The notes beneath the pieces are model-generated. The model saw nothing but the letters and a program-made list of their open reading frames with translations, had not been told where the DNA came from and did no database searches. From Verrucomicrobiaceae bacterium (lineage in GTDB: Bacteria > Verrucomicrobiota > Verrucomicrobiia > Verrucomicrobiales > Verrucomicrobiaceae), in NCBI GenBank assembly GCA_947466075.1, contig CANIBP010000028.1:1-64000 (forward strand): a DNA stretch of 64,000 bases, given 5' to 3'. This document shows positions 1 through 8,150 of this stretch, piece by piece. How positions within the stretch are numbered: position 1 is the stretch's first letter; each line of letters begins with the position of its first letter. The position numbers were made by a program, and so were the translations under genes.

Positions 1-68
1 CGGAGGTGGACCGCGTGACGCAGGAATGGAAGCAAAACGGGCGGCCCAAGGAATGTGGCGAGGCCTAA
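1..68 (+). CDS. 3' end of an unidentified protein (cut by window edge)
   Basis: An open frame runs in from the window edge and stops at TAA 66-68, giving a hydrophilic tail of 21 residues ending KECGEA. Only the C-terminus is present, so no family can be named. It lies on the same strand as the fibronectin-III and collagen-like genes that follow and may belong to the same group. Confidence 0.4.
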   Translation, partial: EVDRVTQEWKQNGRPKECGEA

Positions 69-239
69 ATCACTGGCGGTGAAGCGCGGTCGCTTCTGTG
101 TTGAACTTGGCGCTGCAATGACGCCACCGCCATGTCCTTGAGATTCGACTCCAGCCCACCGCTCCGCATGGACCAAGGGCTGCGATTCGACTCCGGGCCG
201 GTGACGCCTCCCATCCAACCCAAACTGAGGAACCGAACC

Positions 240-866
240 ATGACCAAATTCAAACTGGAACTGAGCAAGAAGACTGTGGCGGAAAAAATGGCGCTTGGCG
301 CGAATCATATCACCGCCATGACGGGGAATGCCAGCTACCCTGCCGCCACCCGCGTGCCCACCGACGCGCAGGTGCAGACCGCCCAGAGCGATCTGGAAAC
401 CGCCGATGCCGAGGTGGACGCGGCGGAAACCACCTGGAAAAACAAGATCGCCAGTCGCGATGCCAAGGAAGCCGCCTGGGATACGGTGATCACCGCCCGG
501 GCGAACAACTGCGAGGCGGTGACGCCGAACGATCTGGTGGCGCTCTCCAGCACCGGCTTCCCCCTGCGGAATCCCGGCACCCCGATGGGCCAGCTTCCCG
601 CCCCCGGTGATTTGCAGGCGGTGGCCAGCGACAACGAAGGACAGATCGACCTGCGCTGCAAAAGCGTGAGCGGTGCGAGCACCTACGAGTGGCAGATGCG
701 CCTGCATGACAATGCCGCCACCTGGCAGGCACTCAAGACGAGCACCACCGTGAAGATCAACGTCCCCAGCCTGACACCCGGTACGGTCTATGCCTTCCGC
801 GTGCGCGCCATCGGCAGCGCCGGTCCCGGCACGTGGAGCGATGAAGCCACGGAACGTGCGCCGTGA
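240..866 (+). CDS. Fibronectin type III domain protein
   Basis: About 208 residues. The N-terminal half (about 1-110) is a predicted helical region rich in Ala, Asp, Glu and Gln. The C-terminal part (about 125-205) reads as one fibronectin-III fold, with a Y-x-W-Q-x-R strand, a Leu-Thr-Pro-Gly-Thr turn, a Y-x-F-R-V-R-A strand and a closing GPGTWSDE segment. I chose ATG 240 because GAGG lies nine bases upstream. The frame is open back to ATG 132, but that start has no ribosome-binding site and would add a short stretch with two LRFDS words. I recognise the general family (helical hairpin plus FN3, in Verrucomicrobia and relatives) but not its function. The collagen-like gene downstream suggests a surface or fibre assembly; that is inference. 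Confidence 0.75.
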   Translation: MTKFKLELSKKTVAEKMALGANHITAMTGNASYPAATRVPTDAQVQTAQSDLETADAEVDAAETTWKNKIASRDAKEAAWDTVITARANNCEAVTPNDLVALSSTGFPLRNPGTPMGQLPAPGDLQAVASDNEGQIDLRCKSVSGASTYEWQMRLHDNAATWQALKTSTTVKINVPSLTPGTVYAFRVRAIGSAGPGTWSDEATERAP

Positions 867-883
867 GGGCTCGCTGCGCGAGC

Positions 884-1008
884 GTTTGCGGTGGTTTGCC
901 GTTGTTGAGGGTGCTTCGCACCGTTGACGGTGGTTTGCCAAGCCATCGCAAACCTGCCTGATCGAGGACGATCCAAACCATCGTCAACAACCGTCAACCA
1001 TTGCAAAC
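884..1008. repeat. Intergenic inverted repeat of iterated words
   Basis: The 172-bp gap between the FN3 and collagen-like genes has no gene. It holds an imperfect inverted repeat: 884-907 matches the reverse complement of 985-1008 at 19 of 24 positions. The arms and loop reuse short words (GTTTGC, GGTGGTTTGCC, GTTGAC). A small palindrome, GATC-gaggac-GATC, sits inside the loop near 960-973. Confidence 0.6.
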
Positions 1009-1038
1009 AACTGCCAACTAGCGCTCCGCGCCATCCCC

Positions 1039-1983
1039 ATGTTCGATCCCACTTATCCACCCACGAATGCCGAGATCGAGTCGGCACCACTGCGCAGTCA
1101 GTTCAACGGACTCAAAGACCTCATTGACGCCGTGCCTGCCGGTCCGCCCGGCCAGAACGGCAGCGATGGAACAAGCGTGAGCGGCGCGATCATGGATGGC
1201 GTGAACACGCTGAATCCCGGTGATGCGGCGCAGGCCAGCGTGAGCTGGGACGGGGCGAATGTGCGGTTCACGTTTGGCATTCCACGCGGGCAGGATGGCG
1301 CAAGCGCCACGCCCATCACCAGCTTCATCGTGGATGGCGTGAGCACTTTGAATCCCGGTGAAGCAGCCACGGTGCAGACCAGCTTTGATGGCGCGAGTGT
1401 GCGGTTCACGTTTGGCATTCCACGCGGGAATGACGGCAGCCAAGGACAGCAGGGCAGCAACGGCAACGATGGTGGCCAAGGGCCGCCGTTCACGAATTTC
1501 ATTGTCGATGGCGTGAACATGTTGAACCCGAGTGATCCTGCATCAGTGAATGTGAATTTCGATGGCAACGCCGTGCGGATGATTTTTAACATTCCGCGTG
1601 GCTTTACCGGCAACGATGGTGGCACGGGTGCGCAAGGCGGTCCGGGGCCACAGGGGCCGCCGTTTGCCAATGCCATCGTGGACAGTGTGACGACGCTGAA
1701 CCCTGGCGACAACGCGACGGTGCAAACCAGCTTTGACGGCAGTTTGGTTCATTTCCAGTTCGCCATTCCACGCGGCTTCCCTGGCAACGACGGTGGCAGT
1801 GGTCCGCAAGGTGCGCCCGGTGAGGTGACCAACATGCAGCTCAACAGCGCGATCAATGGCACCAGTAACAACAGCAATGCCGTGAACACGTTGGTCATGA
1901 CGGTGAGCGATCCACCCACCGTGGGTGAGGTGCAGGCGATTGCCAGCAAGCTGGATGAACTGATCCTGGCGTTAAGGCGATAA
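1039..1983 (+). CDS. Collagen-like protein with four repeated beta modules
   Basis: 314 residues. After an N-terminal segment (1-35, NAEIESAPLRSQF) come four copies of a module of about 40 residues with the pattern [IV]-x-D-x-V-x-T-L-N-P-x-[DE]...F-D-G...V-x-F-x-F-x-I-P-R-G. The modules are joined by Gly-X-Y collagen-like linkers of growing length (for example GPGPQGPP). The tail (about 265-314) is Asn/Ser-rich and then helical, ending LILALRR. No signal peptide or sorting signal is seen. Collagen-like linkers between beta modules are typical of trimeric fibres such as phage-type tail fibres, so a trimer is likely, but no phage structural gene is present. Confidence 0.8.
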   Translation: MFDPTYPPTNAEIESAPLRSQFNGLKDLIDAVPAGPPGQNGSDGTSVSGAIMDGVNTLNPGDAAQASVSWDGANVRFTFGIPRGQDGASATPITSFIVDGVSTLNPGEAATVQTSFDGASVRFTFGIPRGNDGSQGQQGSNGNDGGQGPPFTNFIVDGVNMLNPSDPASVNVNFDGNAVRMIFNIPRGFTGNDGGTGAQGGPGPQGPPFANAIVDSVTTLNPGDNATVQTSFDGSLVHFQFAIPRGFPGNDGGSGPQGAPGEVTNMQLNSAINGTSNNSNAVNTLVMTVSDPPTVGEVQAIASKLDELILALRR

Positions 1984-1986
1984 AGT

Positions 1987-2030
1987 AGTCCGGTTGCTGT
2001 GCAACCGGTGCCGGACTCCAGTTGCACAGC
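1987..2030. other. Structured 3' region with competing hairpins
   Basis: Just after the collagen-like stop codon three stems share the same bases: CCGGTTG/CAACCGG (1990-2008, five-base loop), AGTCCGG paired with CCGGACT as an outer stem, and gctgtgcaac (1997-2006) paired with gttgcacagc (2021-2030). They cannot all form at once. There is no U-tract, so this is not a standard intrinsic terminator; it may stabilise the mRNA end. Confidence 0.4.
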
Positions 2031-2056
2031 CATTGGGCTATTTTGGGCGGCGGTGA

Positions 2057-2133
2057 AGTACGACAGACACTCTTGTCTGTCGGGTGTGTGGCGGGAGCGC
2101 TGGGAGAGGACGGTCAGGAGTGACCGTCGTACT
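2057..2133. repeat. Inverted pair of the dispersed palindromic repeat (copies 1 and 2)
   Basis: Copy 1 (2057-2082) starts AGTACGACAGACACTC and ends TGTCTGTCG, so it is itself a hairpin with the four-base loop CTCT. Copy 2 (2109-2133) is a diverged version in reverse orientation, so the pair can also fold as one long outer stem. It lies between the convergent collagen-like gene and truB. Related copies occur at 18589-18659 and 43467-43492. Confidence 0.65.
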
Positions 2134-2166
2134 GACGGAGATCAATGCGCTGCGGTGGTCTGCGAT

Positions 2167-2895
2167 CTAGGCTCCACGCAGCTTGGACACGTCGTAGAGT
2201 GTCAGCATGGCGGCGAGGACTTCGTCGCGTTTGCCTTGCTTGAGCTGATCAAAGGTGACGTGCTTGCCGGGGAGGAGCTTGAAGTGGCCGGAGCGGGTGC
2301 GGCGGAGGGCGCTCAAATGGGCACCGCAGCCGAGCTTCTGGCCGACATCATGCGCATAGGTGCGGACGTAGAAGCCTTTGCTGCAGACGACGCGGAAATC
2401 CACGCAGGGCGGCTCAAAGCGGGTGATCTCGTAGTCATACACGCGGACGAAGCGCGGCTCGCGCACGACCTCGATGCCTTTGCGGGCCATCTTGTAGAGC
2501 GGGACGCCGTCGATCTTGATGGCAGAGACCATGGGCGGCATCTGGTAGAAGTCTCCGCGCATGGTTTCGAAGGCGGCTTTCACCTGATCCAGAGTGAGGT
2601 CTGCGGGCACGGGCTTTTCCTCGACGGTCTCGCCTTCGGCGTCCTGGGTGTTGGTGGTCTTGCCCAAGGTGAGAGTGCCGACGTATTCTTTGTCCTCGGA
2701 CATGAGGAGATCGGAAAGGCGGGTGCCGTTGCCGAGCACGAGGATGAGCATGCCGGTGGCCATGGGGTCGAGCGTGCCGCAGTGGCCGATCTTCTTCATG
2801 TTTAGACAGCGCCGCGCCACCGCAACCACGTCGTGGGAGGTCATGTCCTGGCCTTTGTCCACCAGGAGGACGCCGCTAATCAATTCGTCTGACAT
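2167..2895 (-). CDS. truB: tRNA pseudouridine(55) synthase TruB
   Basis: Converts U55 of the tRNA T-loop to pseudouridine. The 242-residue product has the TruB family catalytic motif GTLDPMATG with Asp43, the N-terminal GVLLVDK...TSHDVV segment, and the conserved KEYVGTLTLG and KGFYVRTYAHD (family RxYxR/D region) blocks. The length suits the short bacterial form without a clear PUA domain. It is the last gene of nusA-infB-rbfA-nrnA-truB and its start overlaps the upstream phosphoesterase gene by 20 bases, which implies translational coupling. Confidence 0.95.
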   Translation of the reverse strand: MSDELISGVLLVDKGQDMTSHDVVAVARRCLNMKKIGHCGTLDPMATGMLILVLGNGTRLSDLLMSEDKEYVGTLTLGKTTNTQDAEGETVEEKPVPADLTLDQVKAAFETMRGDFYQMPPMVSAIKIDGVPLYKMARKGIEVVREPRFVRVYDYEITRFEPPCVDFRVVCSKGFYVRTYAHDVGQKLGCGAHLSALRRTRSGHFKLLPGKHVTFDQLKQGKRDEVLAAMLTLYDVSKLRGA

Positions 2896-3865
2896 CTTCT
2901 TCGAGTGCTTTCAAAAAAATCTCTGCCGCTGCATCGATGGGGCCGCGCAGGCGCGCGCCAGAAGCCATGCGATGCCCACCGCCACCAAATTGTGCGCATA
3001 CCTTCGACACATCGAGGCGGGCGTCTTTGGAACGCGCACTGACGCGCACCTTGCCATGATCCGTGTCTTCAAAAATGACGCAACTGACCACGGAGTCGAT
3101 CATGCGCAGGGTATCGATCAAGCCTTCCGTGTCGCCGGGATTCATGTTGATCTGGTCCATGAGCTGCCGCGTGAGCTGCCAACTGACGATGCGACCCTCG
3201 GCGCGGAATTGCATCTCATTGAGCATGGCACGAAGGAGCTCCAATCGACGCAGTGGGTAGGATTGATAAACAAGCGTGGCCAGGCGTGCGGTATCGAGTC
3301 CCGCGTCGATCATTTCGGCCACGATGCGATGGGTGCGGGCATTCGTGCTGGAAAACTGGAAGGAGCCGGTGTCTGTGGAGATGGCGATGAAGAGATTTTG
3401 CCGAACCGCATCATCCATCGGCAGACCGTGCTCGCTGAGGATGTTGTAAATGATCTGCCCGGTGGCGGGAGAGGCACTGTCAATGAGGTTCAACTGACCG
3501 TACCGCGGATTGGTGGGGTGGTGATCGATGTTGATGAGCAGCGGTGCCGTATCGAGGAGCGCTTTGCACTTTTCACCGATGCGTTCATGCGTGGCGGTGT
3601 CGAGCGCGATGGCGAGATCGACATTCAATGCCGCTGAACCGGGTTGGATGACCGTGTCGGTGCCGGGCATGAAGGCCAGATTGTTGGGAACACCGTCTTC
3701 GAGCAGAGCGATGACTTCCTTGCCCATGGCCCGCAGACTCAGAACGAGACCGAGCACGGAACCAACCGCATCCCCATCTGGACGGACATGGGCGACAACG
3801 GCGATGCGCTGGGCAGAGCGCATGGCGGCAACGATCTCGGCGGTGGTGGCGTTGGCGGACATCAC
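2876..3865 (-). CDS. nrnA: DHH-family phosphoesterase, NrnA-like oligoribonuclease/pAp phosphatase
   Basis: 329 residues with the DHH-DHHA1 layout. The metal-binding motifs visible are HVRPDGDAVGS (about 26-36), the Asp in IALDT, the DHH signature in INIDHHPTNPRYG, and an Asp in STDTGSF. The C-terminal DHHA1 domain has the GGGGHRMASGARL loop. Members degrade nanoRNA from the 5' end and dephosphorylate pAp; that specificity is inferred from the family. The gene overlaps rbfA by four bases (ATGA) and truB by 20, as is common where this gene sits between rbfA and truB. Confidence 0.9.
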   Translation of the reverse strand: MMSANATTAEIVAAMRSAQRIAVVAHVRPDGDAVGSVLGLVLSLRAMGKEVIALLEDGVPNNLAFMPGTDTVIQPGSAALNVDLAIALDTATHERIGEKCKALLDTAPLLINIDHHPTNPRYGQLNLIDSASPATGQIIYNILSEHGLPMDDAVRQNLFIAISTDTGSFQFSSTNARTHRIVAEMIDAGLDTARLATLVYQSYPLRRLELLRAMLNEMQFRAEGRIVSWQLTRQLMDQINMNPGDTEGLIDTLRMIDSVVSCVIFEDTDHGKVRVSARSKDARLDVSKVCAQFGGGGHRMASGARLRGPIDAAAEIFLKALEEDVRRID

Positions 3866-4257
3866 TCGGCGGAAGGTTTGGCGTCTGCTGCGTCACCTTC
3901 CTCCGGCGGGAGGTCTGGCAGCGGCGGCGGGAGGTTGTCGATGATGTTGAGGAGCGGGACGCCGCGTTCGACAGATTTGTCGAGGCGGAAGAAGAGCTGT
4001 GGGCTGCTGCGCAGCTTGACGCGCTTATAGAGATCGCGCTGGATGAATCCGCGCGCCTTGGTGAGCTTTTCGATGGCCGCATCCTGCTGATGCGGCTTAC
4101 CGATGACACCGACATAGACAAAGCACTGCCGCATGTCCGGCGTGGGGCTAACATCGTGAATGGTCACGAGGCAGTCATTATTGCGGAAGTCTTTCTCCAG
4201 AATCGTGCTGAGCTCACGGCGAATGAGTTCGCGTACTTTTTGGACTCGGAGGGACAT
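3862..4257 (-). CDS. rbfA: 30S ribosome-binding factor RbfA
   Basis: 131 residues. The start (RVQKVRELIRRELSTIL) and the centre (VTIHDVSPTPDMRQCFVYV) match the RbfA KH-like fold that helps mature the 16S rRNA 5' end. The last 25 residues are Pro/Asp/Glu-rich (PPPLPDLPPEEGDA) and look like a disordered tail. It is followed by nrnA with an ATGA overlap and separated from infB by a 94-bp gap that holds a long inverted repeat. Confidence 0.93.
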   Translation of the reverse strand: MSLRVQKVRELIRRELSTILEKDFRNNDCLVTIHDVSPTPDMRQCFVYVGVIGKPHQQDAAIEKLTKARGFIQRDLYKRVKLRSSPQLFFRLDKSVERGVPLLNIIDNLPPPLPDLPPEEGDAADAKPSAE

Positions 4258-4261
4258 GCAG

Positions 4262-4342
4262 AAGTTTCAAGTTACAGGTTTAAAGTTTCAAGCTCAGGTC
4301 AACGGGTCGTGTGCACCACTTGAAACCTGAAACTTGAAACTT
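4262..4342. repeat. Long intercistronic inverted repeat between infB and rbfA
   Basis: Arms 4262-4285 and 4319-4342 are complementary at 22 of 24 positions, with a 33-base loop. Both arms are built from reiterated GTTTCAAG/CTTGAAAC words. There is no U-tract, so it is not an ordinary terminator. It could act as a processing or stability hairpin within the nusA operon. The arrangement resembles the repeat at 44616-44698, though the sequence differs. Confidence 0.7.
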
Positions 4343-4351
4343 GGAACCCGA

Positions 4352-6601
4352 TTAGAGCGTTTGAGCAAATTTTTCGAGTTCGTAGCACTCGATCACGTCA
4401 TTTTCCTCGTAGTCACTGAAGCCGGAGAGCTTGATACCGCACTCCATGCCGTTGCGGACCTCGTTGACCTCATCCTGGAAGCGACGCAACGTTTCAAAGC
4501 CACCGTCATAGACAGCCTGACCGTTACGCAGCACGCGGGCGCGCTGCTTGCGCTGCATGGTGCCATCGGTGACGACGGAACCACCGACGAAGCCTTTGTT
4601 GACCTTGAAGACCTGCTTCACGCGAGCGTGACCGAGCACCTTCTCGCGAGTGAGCGGGTCGAGCAGACCCTGCATGGCTTCTTTGACCTGATCAATGAGT
4701 TCGTAGATGATGGAGTAGAGCTTCACCTGCACGCCTTCACGTTTCGCGGTGGTGAGCGCCTTGTTCTCCACTTTGACATTGAAGCCGATGATGATGGCGT
4801 CGGAGGCACTGGCAAGCAGCACGTCGGACTCATTAATGGAGCCGACCTCCTGATGCAGGATGTCGAGGTTGCACTTGTCGGTCTGGATGTCGGTGAGACA
4901 TTTGGCAACGGCTTCAACGGAACCCTGCACATCGCATTTCAGGACGAGCTTGAGTGCCTTCTTGTTGCTTTCCTCGATGCTGGCAAAGAGATGCTCAAGC
5001 GTGGAACGACGCGGCACATTGAGCTTCTTCTGGCGCAATTCTTCAATGCGCTCTTCGCTAAGCCGTTTGACATCGCGTTCGCTGCTCATGACGACGACTT
5101 CATCGCCGACGTGCGGCATGTCGCTGAAGCCGATGACCTCGCAAGGCATGCCGGGAAGGACTTCCTTGATGGATTCGCCACGATCGTTGATCAGCGCTTT
5201 GACCTTGCCCCAATGCGGGCCGCAGATGAAGGGTTGGCCGACGGTGAGCGAGCCCTGACCAATGATGACGGTGGCGACGGGACCTTTGCCGGCCACCATG
5301 GAGGATTCAATGACGGTGGCACGCGGCGCGGCCTTCGGATCGGCCTTGAGTTCGAGCACCTCGGCCTGGAGGGACATGGTTTCGAGCAAGTTGTCGAGTC
5401 CGAGTCCACTGCGGGCCGAGACTTCCATGCACTCGATCTCGCCACCCCAGTCCACGGGAGCAAGGCCGATGTCCTGCAATTGGCTCTTCACCCGCATGAC
5501 GTTCGCGGTAGGAAGATCACACTTGTTGATAGCAACCATGAGCTGGACACCCGCAGCTTTGGCATGACTGAGCGCTTCTTTCGTCTGCGGCATGATGCCG
5601 TCGTCTGCAGCGATGATGAGAACGACGATGTCGGTGACATTGGCACCACGGGCACGCATGGCAGAGAAAGCGGCGTGACCGGGGGTGTCGATGAAAGTGA
5701 TCGGCTTGCCGTTGTGGAAGATGCAGTAGGCACCGATGTGCTGCGTGATACCGCCAGCTTCACCAGCGGTCACCGTGGTCTTACGCAAGGCGTCAAGCAG
5801 CGAGGTCTTACCGTGATCGACGTGACCCATGAAGGTGATGATCGGAGCGCGCAACTCGCGGGTATCCTTTTCATCAGGCGGCGGTTCGGGGAGCCGATCA
5901 GGCACGTGGATGACTTCATCAGGCTTGTGGACGCCACCGCCTTTCTCACGCTTGTCGCGCTCGAGCTTGAAGCCGTGCTTCTCACAGATTTTCTCGGCGA
6001 TTTCGATATCGATTGCCTTGTCCGCGCTGGCAAAGACTTTGAAGGCAATGAGTTCGGAAATGATCTTGAAGGGCTTGAGGCCCATCTTGTCCGCCAAATC
6101 CTTGACCACGATGGGTGGCTTCAGATGGATGATTTTTTCACCGCTTTCGCCAATCTCAAAGTCGGGCGCAGGCACGTCTGAGGGTGGCGCATGCACGATA
6201 GGGACGATCGGCTTCGGCGGTGGCTCATTGAGCAGCGAAATTGGCGGGAGCGCGTTCTGCTGCGCATTGTCATCTGCCGGGCGGCGGCGGACCTTCGGCT
6301 TATCATCATCCTCAAAGAGATTAAGCGCGGCGGCCTTGCGTTCGTCTAACGTGGGTTTGGCAGGCCCTGGAGGCGCTTCCTCTTTCACTGGTGCCGGCGC
6401 GGCCGGTTTAGCACCCAAATGCGGTAATGCACCAATTACCTTACCCGCTGCTCTACTTCTCGGCTTCTTATCCTCAATCAATGAAAGCACCTTGCTTGTG
6501 GCCGCTTTTTTGGGCTTAGCGCTTTCGGCAGTCACTTCCTCATCGACGACCTCGTCGGTGGAAGGCTTGCTCTTTTTGGCGGATGAGGACTTGCTGGGCA
6601 T
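4352..6601 (-). CDS. infB: Translation initiation factor IF-2
   Basis: The GTPase that brings fMet-tRNA to the 30S subunit. 749 residues. A charged, Pro/Ala/Lys-rich N-terminal region (1-160) is followed by the IF-2 N-domain-like segment (about 165-235) and the G domain with GHVDHGKTS, DTPGHAAF and NKCD. Domains II to IV end at CYELEKFAQTL. It lies 90 bases after nusA on the same strand. A long open frame on the opposite strand is only a shadow of this gene. Confidence 0.97.
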   Translation of the reverse strand: MPSKSSSAKKSKPSTDEVVDEEVTAESAKPKKAATSKVLSLIEDKKPRSRAAGKVIGALPHLGAKPAAPAPVKEEAPPGPAKPTLDERKAAALNLFEDDDKPKVRRRPADDNAQQNALPPISLLNEPPPKPIVPIVHAPPSDVPAPDFEIGESGEKIIHLKPPIVVKDLADKMGLKPFKIISELIAFKVFASADKAIDIEIAEKICEKHGFKLERDKREKGGGVHKPDEVIHVPDRLPEPPPDEKDTRELRAPIITFMGHVDHGKTSLLDALRKTTVTAGEAGGITQHIGAYCIFHNGKPITFIDTPGHAAFSAMRARGANVTDIVVLIIAADDGIMPQTKEALSHAKAAGVQLMVAINKCDLPTANVMRVKSQLQDIGLAPVDWGGEIECMEVSARSGLGLDNLLETMSLQAEVLELKADPKAAPRATVIESSMVAGKGPVATVIIGQGSLTVGQPFICGPHWGKVKALINDRGESIKEVLPGMPCEVIGFSDMPHVGDEVVVMSSERDVKRLSEERIEELRQKKLNVPRRSTLEHLFASIEESNKKALKLVLKCDVQGSVEAVAKCLTDIQTDKCNLDILHQEVGSINESDVLLASASDAIIIGFNVKVENKALTTAKREGVQVKLYSIIYELIDQVKEAMQGLLDPLTREKVLGHARVKQVFKVNKGFVGGSVVTDGTMQRKQRARVLRNGQAVYDGGFETLRRFQDEVNEVRNGMECGIKLSGFSDYEENDVIECYELEKFAQTL

Positions 6602-6691
6602 GAGAGAGTGAGATCTGGCGAGCGGCGTGGGGGGGCGGGCTGGTCGAAGTGTTGGAGGTTGTTTGAAATGGCTTTCATGACGGCACAGGTG

Positions 6692-7954
6692 CTACTCCTT
6701 TGCAGGAGCGGAGGCATGTGCTTTGGCTTTATCGAAAATCTGCTGGGCCAGGTCAGTGTCGCCACCAAGGATTTCCGTGAGGTCACCAACATCAGCGTCG
6801 GCAAAACTACGCAGGTCGGCAAGGCCGCCTTGCGTCAGCAGACGTGCGGTCTCTTCGGTGATGCCCAAGGCATCCACCAAATGATGCACGGCGCTGCCAA
6901 TCTGGCCTTCGAAGACCTCAGTAGCATGCTGATCCTTCTCAATGACCAAATCCATGCCAACCAGACGTGAAGTCAGGCGCGCATTTTGACCGCGACGACC
7001 AATGGCTTTCGACAACTCCTCCTCACTGACCGTGAGGCGTGCTTCCTTCTTCTCGACATTGACGTTGATGGAAAGAACTTTGAGCGGCTTCAAAGCCTCA
7101 CGAATGAACTCAGCGGGATCGGACTTCCAGCGGATGATGTCTACCTTCTCGTTGTTCAACTCGCGCACAATGTTCTTCACCCGCGCACCACGCAGGCCAA
7201 CGCAGGCACCAACGGGGTCCACTTTCTCATCCGCGCTATGCACAGCCACCTTGGTGCGGTAACCTGCCTCACGGGCGATGCTGGCGATCTCAACGGTGCG
7301 GTCACCAATTTCGCTGACTTCAAATTCAAACAGACGACGCACAAAGTTCGGATGCGCACGAGATAGGATGATCTCCGGGCCACGACCGCTGTCTTTTTCC
7401 ACCGCCTTCACATAGAAGCGCATGCGATCGCCTGGAGTGTAGTCCTCGGTGGAGACACGCTCCTTGGAGGTCATTATCCCTTCAAACTTGCCGAGATCGA
7501 CGACGACGTCGGATTTTTCAAAACGACGCACGACACCACTGACGACATCACCGGTACGATCCTTGAACTCGTCATACAGATTTTCCTTCTCCGCCATGCG
7601 CAGACGTTGCAGCATGGTTTGCTTCGCAGTCTGTGCGGCGATGCGGCCCATGTTGTTCGGCGTGACTTCGACTTCGATTTCGTCACCGATCACCGCGTCC
7701 TTTTTAAACCGTTTGGCTGTGGCAAGTGGTAGTTCCTCCCAGCGATTTGATACGGTCTCGACGGCGAGCAACTTGGCGAAGGCCTTGATGGTGCCTTTGT
7801 CAGGATCGATGTCGATGCGCAGTTCACGTGCGGGGCCGATGCTCTTTTTCGAGGCGGCAAGCAGTGCCTGAGAGAGGGCCTCGACCATTTTGGCACGGTC
7901 GATTCCTTTCTCTTTCTCGTAGTAGTCGAAAAGGGCTTTTAGTTCGCTGATCAT
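6692..7954 (-). CDS. nusA: Transcription termination/antitermination factor NusA
   Basis: 420 residues from ATG 7954 (MISELKALFDYYEKEKG, the usual NusA start). An in-frame GTG at 7972 would add six residues but has no ribosome-binding site. The N-terminal RNA-polymerase-binding domain is followed by S1 (about 130-200), KH1 and KH2 (GACVGLRGARVKNI, then EELSKAIGRRGQNARL) and a helical C-terminal region (about 365-415, ITEETARLLTQGGLADL). RimP normally precedes nusA; no rimP is found here, and the gene instead follows a leader with an intrinsic terminator. Confidence 0.95.
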   Translation of the reverse strand: MISELKALFDYYEKEKGIDRAKMVEALSQALLAASKKSIGPARELRIDIDPDKGTIKAFAKLLAVETVSNRWEELPLATAKRFKKDAVIGDEIEVEVTPNNMGRIAAQTAKQTMLQRLRMAEKENLYDEFKDRTGDVVSGVVRRFEKSDVVVDLGKFEGIMTSKERVSTEDYTPGDRMRFYVKAVEKDSGRGPEIILSRAHPNFVRRLFEFEVSEIGDRTVEIASIAREAGYRTKVAVHSADEKVDPVGACVGLRGARVKNIVRELNNEKVDIIRWKSDPAEFIREALKPLKVLSINVNVEKKEARLTVSEEELSKAIGRRGQNARLTSRLVGMDLVIEKDQHATEVFEGQIGSAVHHLVDALGITEETARLLTQGGLADLRSFADADVGDLTEILGGDTDLAQQIFDKAKAHASAPAKE

Positions 7955-7977
7955 AAAAATTCGTGATTTCACCAGAC

Positions 7978-8004
7978 AAAAAAGAGCGGGGATGGCCCCA
8001 CTCT
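7978..8004 (-). terminator. Intrinsic terminator in the nusA leader (attenuator candidate)
   Basis: On the minus strand AGAGTGGGG pairs with CCCCGCTCT (nine base pairs including one T-G wobble, four-base loop) and is followed at once by six T residues. It ends 24 bases before the nusA ATG. No minus-strand gene lies upstream that it could serve, and a good promoter is found 40-65 bases further upstream. It therefore probably controls read-through into nusA-infB. Confidence 0.7.
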
Positions 8005-8042
8005 CGCCCTGAAAACGCTAATTCTGTCCGGGAAGGACGCGG

Positions 8043-8070
8043 ATCATAAAGGCATGCTAGGAATCGGCAA
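8043..8070 (-). promoter_or_regulatory. Candidate sigma70 promoter of the nusA operon
   Basis: On the minus strand TTGCCG (8065-8070) and TATGAT (8043-8048) are separated by 16 bases, close to the housekeeping consensus. Transcription would start near 8036, giving a leader of roughly 80 bases that includes the terminator at 7978-8004. Confidence 0.5.
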
Positions 8071-8150
8071 GCAGAAAAAAGGCTGGAATTCCGTAGTGTC
8101 AGCCCCCGTTTTGAGGCAGCCCCAACCTGCACCGCATCCACCTATCCACC

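Noticed and set aside
132-239. Upstream extension or separate small gene before the FN3 protein
   Set aside because: It is in frame with the FN3 gene but has no ribosome-binding site, while ATG 240 has a well-placed GAGG; kept only as an alternative start.
4334-6181. 615-residue open frame on the plus strand
   Set aside because: It is wholly antisense to infB, follows that gene's codon pattern, and has no family motif.
7824-8141. 105-residue minus-strand frame overlapping the nusA start
   Set aside because: It runs over the nusA coding start in another frame and over the leader promoter and terminator; no motif.
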